This document shows positions 1-6,093 of a stretch of DNA of 6,146 nucleotides, one piece after another. The stretch is from an uncultured Collinsella sp. (GTDB lineage: Bacteria; Actinomycetota; Coriobacteriia; Coriobacteriales; Coriobacteriaceae), in contig UQMO01000086.1 of assembly GCA_900542125.1 (NCBI GenBank), forward strand, positions 1-6,146, written 5' to 3'. The notes below the pieces were generated by a model. That model did no database searches and had not been told where the DNA came from. It saw only the letters and a list, made by a program, of their open reading frames with translations. Position numbers and translations under genes: made by a program. Numbering within the stretch: position 1 is the first letter of the stretch; each line of letters starts with the position of its first letter.

Positions 1-54
1 CCGAGATCCACACCTAAGCCTTCGTCGGCAGCGTCAGATGTGTATAAGAGACAG
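1..54. other. Illumina Nextera i5 adapter (synthetic, not genomic)
   Basis: Bases 1-13 match the 3' part of the P5 flow-cell primer with one difference (C instead of T at base 9). Bases 14-21 read CTAAGCCT, which I recognise as the Nextera i5 index S508. Bases 22-35 are the Nextera read-1 tail and 36-54 are the 19-base Tn5 mosaic end AGATGTGTATAAGAGACAG, exact. This is library-construction sequence joined to the genomic fragment by tagmentation, so genomic sequence starts at base 55. Confidence 0.98.
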
Positions 55-97
55 GGAATACGATGAGGATGCGGCAAACGAATCCCAGGATAGCTAG
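55..97 (+). CDS. 3' end of an unidentified upstream gene (partial)
   Basis: Read from base 56, this frame gives the residues EYDEDAANESQDS followed by a TAG stop at 95-97. Five of the thirteen residues are Asp or Glu, so the tail is acidic and probably disordered. It ends 26 bases before the next gene's ATG and on the same strand, so it may be the preceding operon member. In related actinobacteria dxs or xseB can lie near tlyA, but thirteen tail residues cannot identify the protein. The remainder was lost at the tagmentation cut. The frame could also be chance, since it is so short. Confidence 0.4.
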
Positions 98-123
98 GCC
101 GCATCTCCGGATACGAATGGTTG

Positions 124-936
124 ATGGCATTCATGAAACGCGTGCGTCTTGATGACGAACTGATTTCACAGGGCATCTGCGCCGATCGCGCGGATGCCCT
201 TCGCACTCTTATGGCCGGCTTGGTCTCGAGTGGCGGCGAGCGCTTGACTTCGCCGGGTCTTAAGGTGACCCCGGGCCTGTCGCTGCACGTGAAGGGGTGC
301 ATTCCCTATGTTGGCCGCGGCGGTCTTAAGCTCGAAGGCGCACTTGATGCGTTTGGCATCAATCCGACGGGCCTTGCCTGCCTGGATGTGGGCTGCTCTA
401 CCGGCGGCTTTACCGATTGCCTGCTCAAGCGCGGAGCTGCGACCGTTGTCTCGGTGGACGTGGGTCGCGCCCAGTTCGATTGGTCGTTGCGTCAGGATGA
501 TCGCGTGACGCTGCATGAGCGCACAAACGTGACGCAGCTGCCTGAGCTTGGCTATGCCGGCGCCATCGACCTGGCTGTGTGTGATGTCTCGTTTACCAGC
601 ATCGCGAACATTATCGATGCGGTACTGGCGTGCATGGCTCCTACGGGTGCATTCTGTACGCTCGTAAAGCCGCAGTTTGAGGCTCCGGCGGCGCTGGTGG
701 GCGAGGGCGGCATTGTGACCGATCCCGCCGTGCGCCGCGATACACTCGTGGCGGCGGTTGAACTCTTTGCTGCCAAGGGCCTGTTTCCGGTCGATGTGTG
801 CGTGTCACCCATTCATGGTGCCAAGGGCAACGTTGAGTTTTTCCTGTACGGCACGAGGTTTGCCCCCGGCGAACGCACCGACGATGAGCTGCAATCCCAG
901 GTATCGGTTTTGAGCGAGAAAGCTGCAACGCTATGA
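124..936 (+). CDS. tlyA: TlyA family rRNA 2'-O-methyltransferase (S4 + FtsJ domains)
   Basis: TlyA enzymes use S-adenosylmethionine to methylate the 2'-hydroxyl of cytidines in 23S rRNA and, in the longer actinobacterial type, also 16S rRNA; in mycobacteria this gives capreomycin sensitivity. This 270-residue protein has an N-terminal S4 RNA-binding domain (about residues 5-58), then GRGGLKL and a Rossmann methyltransferase fold with the SAM-binding motif LDVGCSTGGFTD (87-98). The K-D-K-E catalytic tetrad of the family is present: Lys69 in GGLKL, Asp154 in VCDVSF, Lys182 in LVKPQFE, Glu238 in GNVEFF. Length is close to the 268-residue M. tuberculosis protein. The start is uncertain: TTG at 121, ATG at 124 and ATG at 133 are in frame, and only a weak GGA at 109-111 precedes them. 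ATG 133 gives the family-like start MKRVRLDDEL. The gene ends in an ATGA overlap with nadK. Confidence 0.95.
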   Translation: MAFMKRVRLDDELISQGICADRADALRTLMAGLVSSGGERLTSPGLKVTPGLSLHVKGCIPYVGRGGLKLEGALDAFGINPTGLACLDVGCSTGGFTDCLLKRGAATVVSVDVGRAQFDWSLRQDDRVTLHERTNVTQLPELGYAGAIDLAVCDVSFTSIANIIDAVLACMAPTGAFCTLVKPQFEAPAALVGEGGIVTDPAVRRDTLVAAVELFAAKGLFPVDVCVSPIHGAKGNVEFFLYGTRFAPGERTDDELQSQVSVLSEKAATL

Positions 937-1793
937 AGGTCTTTCTGGTTCCCAATTACTATAAACAAGAGGCGGTCGAGAGCGGCCTGATGCTTGAGCT
1001 TTGGCTGACGCGCCAGGGCTATGAGGTCGCATGGGCTGCCGACCAGCGATCGAAGATTCAGAGCACGCCTGATATTGACGGCTCCGATCTGGTCATTACG
1101 CTCGGCGGTGACGGTACGTTGCTGCGCGCTGCCCGCATCCTCAACCATCGCGAGATTCCTATCCTCGGTCTTTCCTATGGTCACCTGGGCTTTTTGACGG
1201 CCGCGAGTCCCGAGGAGCGCGACATTTTGCAGGTTGTGAGCGACGCCCTGTCCGGCGAGCTGCATGTGAGCCGTCGCGCTACCATCGCCGCGGATATCGT
1301 GTCCGTGCGTGACGATGGCACGAAGGATGTCGTGCGCACGTTCGCCCTTAACGACATGGCGCTCACGCGCGGCCCCCTGTCCGATATGGTCGAGTTTGAC
1401 ATCACGGTGTCCGGCCACCATATCGATCGCCTGCGTGGCGACGGCGTGGTCGTGTCCACGGCGACTGGTTCTACGGGTTACGCGCTCAGTGCCGGTGGCC
1501 CCATCGTGAGCCCCGACTATACGGGCATGGTCTGCGTACCCATTGCGCCGCACACCATTCAGGCCCGTGCCTTCTTGACTTCGCCGAGTGATGTCGTCGA
1601 AATCTTTATGTCTGATGATCGTCCGAGCGTTCCGGCGATTGCTATCGATGGACAGTTTATTACCTGCGATGGCACCGTTGAGAGCGTGGCGGTGCGCCGC
1701 GGGCCCGGAGATGTGTTGCTGCTGGATTACGGCCCCGAGAGCTTCTATAACTCGGTGAGCCGCGTATTCTACGGAGTCCGTCATGATCGATGA
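933..1793 (+). CDS. nadK: NAD kinase
   Basis: NadK phosphorylates NAD to NADP in the cytoplasm, using ATP or, in many actinobacteria, also inorganic polyphosphate; this sequence does not tell which donor is used. The 286-residue protein has the normal bacterial length. It carries the GGDGT phosphate-donor motif (58-62), the NE/D motif as Asn140-Asp141 in LNDMAL, and the glycine-rich NAD-binding stretch from GDGVVVSTATGSTGYA (169-184) into LSAGGPIVSP. SYGHLGFLT (81-89) matches the conserved G-x-LGFL block. The ATG overlaps the tlyA stop by four bases (ATGA) and no good ribosome binding site lies before it, so it probably depends on ribosomes finishing tlyA. The 3' end overlaps recN by 11 bases. 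Having nadK between tlyA and recN is the arrangement known from Mycobacterium. Confidence 0.96.
   Translation: MKVFLVPNYYKQEAVESGLMLELWLTRQGYEVAWAADQRSKIQSTPDIDGSDLVITLGGDGTLLRAARILNHREIPILGLSYGHLGFLTAASPEERDILQVVSDALSGELHVSRRATIAADIVSVRDDGTKDVVRTFALNDMALTRGPLSDMVEFDITVSGHHIDRLRGDGVVVSTATGSTGYALSAGGPIVSPDYTGMVCVPIAPHTIQARAFLTSPSDVVEIFMSDDRPSVPAIAIDGQFITCDGTVESVAVRRGPGDVLLLDYGPESFYNSVSRVFYGVRHDR
1773..1776 (+). promoter_or_regulatory. Ribosome binding site of recN
   Basis: GGAG lies six bases before the ATG at 1783, inside the end of nadK. It fixes this ATG as the recN start and means recN can be initiated independently as well as by coupling to nadK termination. Confidence 0.7.
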
Positions 1794-3411
1794 GCTGCAG
1801 GTTTCTAACATTGCGCTCATTCGCGAGGCGGCGCTGCTGCCGAGTGCCGGCCTGACTGTCCTGACCGGCGAGACCGGTGCCGGCAAGACCGCGCTGCTCT
1901 CGGCCCTCAAGCTTATTTTGGGTGAGCGCGCGGATTCGTCTATGGTGCGCGAGGGCGAGGCGCTGGCGAGCGTCGAGGCGCGCCTGTTTGACGGCCCGCA
2001 CGACACGGAGGGCTTCATCGTGCAGCGCAGTCTTTCTGCCGAGAGCCGTAGCCGCGTGAAGATTGACGGACGCATCGCCAGTGTGCGCGAGCTTTCGGAG
2101 CGCGTTGGCGTGATGATGGATCTGTGCGGCCAACACGAGCACCAGCGCTTGCTCGATCCGGCGCATCATGTTGCGATGGTCGATGCCTGGGCAGGGCGCC
2201 CTGCACTCGAGGCGCTCGAGCACTACCGCGCCTGCTTTAAGGCTTCGCGCGCTGCCGCTAAGGAGGTTCGACGTGTCGAAGAGACCTCGCGTGCGCAGGG
2301 GAGCCGCGTCGAGGAAGCGCGCTTTGCGCTCGAGCGCATCGGCGAGGTCGACCCCAAACCGGGCGAGTATGAGGAACTCGAGGAACTGCTGCCGCGCTCC
2401 GAACATGCCGAGGTGCTGGTTGCCACAGCTAATGATGCCCATGCATCGCTTGCCTCTGAAGGGGGAGCGCTCGATGCCGTGAACAGCGCCGTGGCAGAAC
2501 TTTCCCGTATGGCTTCCGTCGATCGCAAACTTGGCGACATTGCCGATTTGCTTTCGGATGCCTGTATCTCCCTTGAGGATTGCGCGAACGAACTTCGTGC
2601 CTATCGCGATGGCGTCGCCTTCGATCCGCGCGAGCTCGCTCGCATGCGTGAGCGGTATTCCGACCTCAAGGGCCTGCTGCGTCAGTGGGGTCCTACCATG
2701 GACGATGTTTTTGCCATGCGCGATCGCTCGCAAGAGCTGCTGTCCCTGGTCGATGATGGCGATGAACAGATCAGAAAGGCGCGTGAGGCACTCGTGAGCG
2801 CCGAGCACGAGTTGTTTGCCGCTGCCAAGGCACTTAAGCGCGCTCGCAATATGGCGGCCCCGCGCTTCTGCCACGAGGTTGGCCGCCAGATGGCTCGCCT
2901 GGAGATGGGCGGCGCCGAGCTCGTCTGGGAGTCGCGCGATCTTCCCCGTGCTGAGTGGACGCCCGTTGGTCCTTCGAGCTACGAGCTGCTATACCGCAGC
3001 GGTGCCGGTTTGACTCCACGTCCCCTGCGCCGCATTGCGTCGGGCGGCGAGCTCAGCCGCGTCATGTTGGCAAGTAAGGTTGTCCTCGGTAACGCGGACG
3101 GTGTCGATACGCTGGTGTTTGACGAGGTCGATGCTGGCGTCGGTGGCTCCACGGCGCGTGCGCTCGCGGGCGTGCTGGCAGATCTCGCCGCTACGCATCA
3201 GGTGATTGTCGTAACCCACTTGGCGCAGGTCGCCGTCATGGCCGACAAGCATTATGTCGTCAGCAAGGAACCGGGCGATGTTCCCCAGACGCATTTGGAC
3301 GAGGTAACCGGCGAAGCGCGTACCGCCGAGATCGCCCGCATGTTGAGCGGCGATCAATCGGAGGCGAGCTTGGCGCATGCCAAGCAGATGCTTGAAGAAG
3401 CTCGAGGTTAG
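1783..3411 (+). CDS. recN: DNA repair protein RecN (SMC-like ATPase)
   Basis: RecN is a cytoplasmic SMC-family ATPase recruited to DNA double-strand breaks, where it helps hold ends and promotes RecA-dependent recombination. The 542-residue protein has the usual RecN length and layout. The N-terminal head carries Walker A GETGAGKT (29-36) and the Q-loop region CGQHEHQRLLDP (115-126). A central charged helical region (about 140-350) matches the short coiled coil typical of RecN rather than the long arm of SMC. The C-terminal head has the ABC signature SGGELSR (420-426), Walker B TLVFDEVD (443-450) and the H-loop VVTHLAQVAVMAD (476-488), with EIARMLSG (516-523) near the end. All ATPase motifs are intact. 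It overlaps nadK by 11 bases and appears to be the last gene of the operon. I saw no obvious SOS box next to it; any damage-inducible promoter would lie upstream of the window or inside the operon. Confidence 0.97.
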   Translation: MIDELQVSNIALIREAALLPSAGLTVLTGETGAGKTALLSALKLILGERADSSMVREGEALASVEARLFDGPHDTEGFIVQRSLSAESRSRVKIDGRIASVRELSERVGVMMDLCGQHEHQRLLDPAHHVAMVDAWAGRPALEALEHYRACFKASRAAAKEVRRVEETSRAQGSRVEEARFALERIGEVDPKPGEYEELEELLPRSEHAEVLVATANDAHASLASEGGALDAVNSAVAELSRMASVDRKLGDIADLLSDACISLEDCANELRAYRDGVAFDPRELARMRERYSDLKGLLRQWGPTMDDVFAMRDRSQELLSLVDDGDEQIRKAREALVSAEHELFAAAKALKRARNMAAPRFCHEVGRQMARLEMGGAELVWESRDLPRAEWTPVGPSSYELLYRSGAGLTPRPLRRIASGGELSRVMLASKVVLGNADGVDTLVFDEVDAGVGGSTARALAGVLADLAATHQVIVVTHLAQVAVMADKHYVVSKEPGDVPQTHLDEVTGEARTAEIARMLSGDQSEASLAHAKQMLEEARG

Positions 3412-3429
3412 GTCGTATCAGCGGTGTTG

Positions 3430-3462
3430 GTGGGACAAAATAGACTGAAATTTTTGTCCCAC
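3430..3462. terminator. 11-bp inverted repeat between convergent recN and rpiR-type gene; probable bidirectional terminator
   Basis: GTGGGACAAAA (3430-3440) pairs perfectly with TTTTGTCCCAC (3452-3462) around an 11-base loop, with a possible extra G-T pair outside. It lies 18 bases after the recN stop and 8 bases beyond the stop of the opposing regulator gene, where a shared terminator is expected. It is not canonical: the A and T runs are inside the stem next to the loop, and outside it only TTTT at 3469-3472 is available to + strand transcripts and no T run to - strand transcripts. It may instead be a dispersed palindromic repeat. Confidence 0.6.
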
Positions 3463-3470
3463 TACGCGTT

Positions 3471-4328
3471 TTACTCCACAACCTTATCCGGCTGGATGAG
3501 CTCCTCGTAGTAGCTGATATGCTCACGCGCGTCTTTAATCTCGGGCAGCAGGAAGTTGTAGATGACTTCGATGATCATCGTGGCGCTCATCTTGGAGAAC
3601 GCGAAGTCACCCGTTGTCAGCAGCGCTTCGTGATTGACGGTATTAAAGGTGTAGTCGGCGAGGCGCGCAAGTGGAGACTTGCTATCGCTGCTGATGACGA
3701 CTACGGTTGCGCCGCAGTTGCGAGCCGCTTTTGCCATGCGATTCAGTCGGCGCGATTTGCCAGAGTTTGAGATTAGCACGATGACGTCACCCGGGCGTAA
3801 CGTGAGCGCAAAGCCGATTGATGTCTCGCTAATGGTGCTCGCCATGCAGCGCAGGCCCAGCTGCGAAAACTTAAACGTCGCATCGAGCGCGACCGCGTTC
3901 GTATTGCCCACGGCGGCGAACTCAATAACGCCGGCATTCTTAAGCGCGTGTACAACTGCGGCCAACGTGTCGTGATCTATGCCGTCGATGGTCGCATTAA
4001 GCTCACTCACCTTGGCGGCGAGGATATTTTTTAGGCTCTGCTCCATATTATCGAGCGAGACCTCGTCGGTCAGACCCTCGTTGCGCTGGCTTTCCAAATC
4101 CCTCGCCAACGAAAACTGAAAGCTGCGGAAGCTGCCAAAGCCCAGCTTGCGGCAGAAACGCGAAACGGTCGCCTCGGACGTGGCGGCAGCGCGCGAGAGC
4201 TGAGCGGCCGTGAGGCGTGGCGCTTCGGACTGGTGCTCCAATATATAGTCGACAATGCGCTGCTCGGACTCGCTGTATCCCTGATGGGTACTAATGAGGG
4301 AAAGTGCGCTCTTGCTACTATCGGTCAT
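3471..4328 (-). CDS. RpiR/MurR-family transcriptional regulator (HTH + SIS sugar-phosphate-binding domain)
   Basis: This 285-residue protein has the two-domain layout of RpiR regulators. An N-terminal helix-turn-helix domain (about 5-80) includes LTAAQLSRAAATSEATVSRF (39-58), followed by CRKLGFGSFRSF, a strongly typical RpiR segment. A C-terminal SIS domain (about 125-260) includes AAVGNTNA (138-145) and the sugar-phosphate-contacting SNSG (187-190) before KSRRLNRMAKAA. Members sense a phosphosugar and repress or activate sugar-uptake and catabolism genes. The frame is open up to an upstream ATG at 4376, but I chose the ATG at 4326-4328 because AGGAG sits six bases before it and the protein then starts just before the HTH domain, as usual. 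It is divergent from a PTS permease, the likely target. The actual effector and sign of regulation cannot be read from the sequence. Confidence 0.93.
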   Translation of the reverse strand: MTDSSKSALSLISTHQGYSESEQRIVDYILEHQSEAPRLTAAQLSRAAATSEATVSRFCRKLGFGSFRSFQFSLARDLESQRNEGLTDEVSLDNMEQSLKNILAAKVSELNATIDGIDHDTLAAVVHALKNAGVIEFAAVGNTNAVALDATFKFSQLGLRCMASTISETSIGFALTLRPGDVIVLISNSGKSRRLNRMAKAARNCGATVVVISSDSKSPLARLADYTFNTVNHEALLTTGDFAFSKMSATMIIEVIYNFLLPEIKDAREHISYYEELIQPDKVVE

Positions 4329-4334
4329 GGATGG

Positions 4335-4339
4335 CTCCT
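4335..4339 (-). promoter_or_regulatory. Ribosome binding site of the RpiR-type gene
   Basis: On the minus strand AGGAG precedes the ATG at 4328 by six bases. It decides the start in favour of this ATG rather than the in-frame ATG 48 bases further upstream. Confidence 0.8.
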
Positions 4340-4368
4340 GGTTGGCATGAAAATCTAGCTTGATTTGC

Positions 4369-4390
4369 AATGCCATAGTATACGGGCATT
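4369..4390 (-). promoter_or_regulatory. Possible -10 box of the RpiR-type gene inside a 6-bp inverted repeat
   Basis: The minus strand reads TATACT at 4382-4377, five of six bases of the sigma-70 -10 consensus, about 50 bases before the start codon. No convincing -35 element lies 16-18 bases upstream of it. The box sits in the centre of an inverted repeat, AATGCC (4369-4374) and GGCATT (4385-4390), with ten bases between. A protein bound to these arms would cover the -10 box, which would fit autoregulation. This is inference from layout only. Confidence 0.35.
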
Positions 4391-4408
4391 TTCAATTACA
4401 AGATACAC

Positions 4409-4451
4409 CTTGCCGTTTCAAGTGTTGATGGTAAACTTTCACTTGCCGTTT
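4409..4451 (+). repeat. Direct repeat CTTGCCGTTT, two copies 33 bp apart
   Basis: Identical 10-mers at 4409-4418 and 4442-4451 lie 33 bp apart, about three helical turns, so bound proteins would face the same side of the DNA. Between and around them is an inverted repeat GTAAAC (4431-4436) / GTTTAC (4448-4453) and another, CAAGTG (4419-4424) / CACTTG (4440-4445). The nesting suggests an operator region for the divergent pair. Confidence 0.55.
4410..4437 (+). promoter_or_regulatory. Weak candidate promoter of the PTS gene
   Basis: TTGCCG (4410-4415) and TAAACT (4432-4437) each match four of six consensus bases and are 16 bases apart. If used, transcription would begin near 4444 and give a leader of about 155 bases with the palindrome at 4459-4473 just downstream, a common place for a repressor site. 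The promoter could lie elsewhere; no candidate in this region is strong. Confidence 0.25.
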
Positions 4452-4532
4452 ACGGTTATGAAAGAACCTTTCACCGGAGAATTGCGCCTTGTCTCTTCTC
4501 ACGCGGACGGTAGGTTGGTATCTTTCAAGTGT
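4416..4532 (+). repeat. Direct repeat TTTCAAGTGT, two copies
   Basis: The 10-mer TTTCAAGTGT occurs at 4416-4425 and 4523-4532, 107 bases apart, at the two sides of the control region. The first copy overlaps the first CTTGCCGTTT repeat. Shared TTTCA cores link it with further copies at 4390, 4437 and 4469, so the copies may be half-sites for one DNA-binding protein. Confidence 0.45.
4459..4473. promoter_or_regulatory. Palindrome TGAAAGaacCTTTCA, candidate operator
   Basis: A perfect inverted repeat with 6-bp arms and a 3-bp centre lies in the gap between the RpiR-type gene and the PTS gene. The symmetry and size fit a site for a dimeric HTH regulator, and the divergent regulator is the obvious candidate. 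The same half-site pentamer occurs at least five more times nearby. Binding is inferred, not shown. Confidence 0.45.
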
Positions 4533-4538
4533 GGAAAA

Positions 4539-4579
4539 ACGCGCATCGAAGCGCGTGTAGGGGAGCGCCCGCGGGCGCT
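4539..4579 (+). promoter_or_regulatory. Two tandem GC-rich hairpins in the PTS gene leader
   Basis: The first hairpin pairs ACGCGC (4539-4544) with GCGCGT (4551-4556) around a six-base loop. The second is the perfect 16-base palindrome AGCGCCCGCGGGCGCT (4564-4579). Both lie in the presumed 5' leader, and the second ends nine bases before the ribosome binding site at 4589. No U-run follows, so neither is a standard terminator. They could stabilise the messenger or limit its translation. Several GCGC segments could pair in other ways. Confidence 0.45.
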
Positions 4580-4588
4580 GTACTCAAG

Positions 4589-4595
4589 AAGGAGG
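4589..4595 (+). promoter_or_regulatory. Strong ribosome binding site of the PTS gene
   Basis: AAGGAGG is a full anti-16S match, five bases before the ATG at 4601. It fixes the start of the permease and is the strongest such site in the window, which fits high expression. Confidence 0.9.
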
Positions 4596-4600
4596 GACAC

Positions 4601-6093
4601 ATGGCTAAGTTTGACATCATCGCCGCGACCGGTTGCCCGACCGGCATTGCGCACACCTTCATGGCGAAGGAGGCGCTGGAGAAGGCTGCTGCCGAGCGAG
4701 GTCTGACCATTAAGGTCGAGACTCATGGCCAGGTCGGCGTCGAGAACGAGCTCACCAAGAGCGAGATCGCCGGTGCCAAGGCCGTCGTCGTCGCAGCCGA
4801 TAAGGATGTCCAGGCTGAGCGTTTCGCCGGTAAGCCCATGGTTTCCGTTGGTGTTTCCAAGGCCCTGTCTGTCGAGGCTGCTGGTAAGCTGATCGACCGC
4901 GCGCTCGCCGCCAAGGGCGACGACACGGTTGCCGCTGCCGCCGATGTCGAGGACGAGGTCGAGGAGAAGGAGTCCATCGGTCACGTCATCTACAAGCACC
5001 TCATGAACGGCGTCAGCCACATGCTTGTCTTCGTCGTTGCCGGTGGTGTTCTGACCGCCATTTCGTTCCTGTGGGGCATCACGTCCTTTGATTCGACGGC
5101 TGCCGACTACAACAGCTTTGCCGCGATGCTCAAGATTATCGGCGGTATCGCCATGAACCTCATGGTTCCGGTGCTCTCCGCTTACATCGCCGAGTCCATC
5201 GGCAAGCGCCCGGCGCTCGTCCCCGGTTTCGTCGCCGGTATGATCGCCATCCAGGGCTTGCCTGTTAACGCCGATACCGGCATGATCGACGCCGGTGGCG
5301 TAGGTGTGGGCTTTGGCTTCCTGGGCGGCATCGTCGGCGGCTTCCTCGCTGGCTATGTCATCCTGCTGCTCGAGAAGGTTTTCTCTAAAATTCCCGCGAG
5401 CCTTAATGGCCTGAAGGCAATCTTCCTGTATCCGCTGTGCTCTACCGCCATCGTCGGCCTGGTCATGCTCGGTATTTCCGGCCCCATGGCTGCCATTAAC
5501 CAGGGTATGATGGATTTCCTGCAGAGCCTCGGTAACTCCGGTCCGGTGATCCTTGGCCTGGCCATCGGCTGCATGTGCGCCTTTGATATGGGCGGCCCGG
5601 TCAACAAGGCTGCTTACGCTACTGGCACCTTCCTGCTCGGTACCGCTCTCGAAGCTGGCGTCGGCACCGAGACCTACAACTTCGGCACCAACTTCATGGC
5701 TGCCGTCTCCGCCGCTTGCATCGTTCCGCCGCTGATCACCACCTTCGCCGTCGTTGTCGGTAAGAAGTACTTCAGCCAGGAGGATCATGACGCCGGTATC
5801 GTCAACCTCATCCTTGGTTGCACCCACATCACCGAGGGCGCCATTCCGTTCATGACCAAGAACATCTGGCCCGTCATGCCCATCATGATGCTCGGTTCTT
5901 CCATCGCTTCCATCTTGACCATCTTCTTCAACGTTCACGATCCGGCGCCTCACGGCGGCTTCCTGGTCCTGCCTGTTGTCGAGAACGGTCCGCTGTGGGT
6001 CCTCGCGATCCTCATCGGCGCTGTGGTCGGTGGCATCCTGTTCGTGGCCTTCAAGAAGTACGACTTCGAGAAGAATCAGAAGGCCGCTCCTGT
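4601..6093 (+). CDS. PTS fructose-family transporter, fused EIIB-EIIC (fruA-like), 3' end missing
   Basis: This membrane permease imports a hexose, probably fructose or a related sugar, and phosphorylates it with phosphate passed from PEP through EI, HPr and EIIA. The visible 497 residues start with an EIIB domain (1-105): TGCPTGIAHTFMA carries the phosphorylated Cys12, and ETHGQVGVENELT (40-52) is typical of the fructose family. An acidic linker (about 106-124) leads to EIIC from residue 125, whose first membrane segment is near 138-158. EIIC has FDMGGPVNKAA (328-338) and HITEGAIPF (409-417), the signature sugar-pathway motifs of this family. The reading frame has no stop in the insert; codons past 6093 are adapter. 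At 497 residues EIIC looks nearly complete, ending in a charged tail, so either a stop or a fused EIIA domain follows. Lysine is AAG in all but one codon, suggesting strong expression. Fructose is likely but not proven, since no fruK is visible and the regulator is RpiR rather than DeoR type. Confidence 0.95.

Noticed and set aside
1072..1358. NadK having Asn-Asp instead of the common Asn-Glu as a possible defect
   Set aside because: The family motif allows either acidic residue (NE/D) and the GGDGT and glycine-rich motifs are intact, so this is normal variation.
813..2075. Minus-strand open frame of 420 codons opposite nadK and the start of recN
   Set aside because: It has no recognisable domain and lies over two genes with full catalytic motifs on the + strand.
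1660..2874. Minus-strand open frame of 404 codons opposite recN
   Set aside because: Antisense shadow of recN, with low-information Arg/Ala/His-rich composition and no start signal.
4365..4706. Plus-strand open frame of 113 codons across the control region and the PTS start
   Set aside because: No ribosome binding site, no recognisable domain, and it overlaps the true EIIB start in another frame.
4499..5953. Long minus-strand open frame of 484 codons opposite the PTS gene
   Set aside because: Its product is a monotonous Asp/Gly/His-rich sequence with no domain, it has no ribosome binding site, and it is the exact antisense of a clear EIIBC. Strong codon bias in a GC-rich gene removes stops from the opposite strand.
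55..6093. CRISPR array, tRNA, rRNA, phage or defence genes
   Set aside because: I looked for regularly spaced repeats, tRNA- or rRNA-like segments and phage or defence motifs and saw none; the insert is almost fully accounted for by known gene families.
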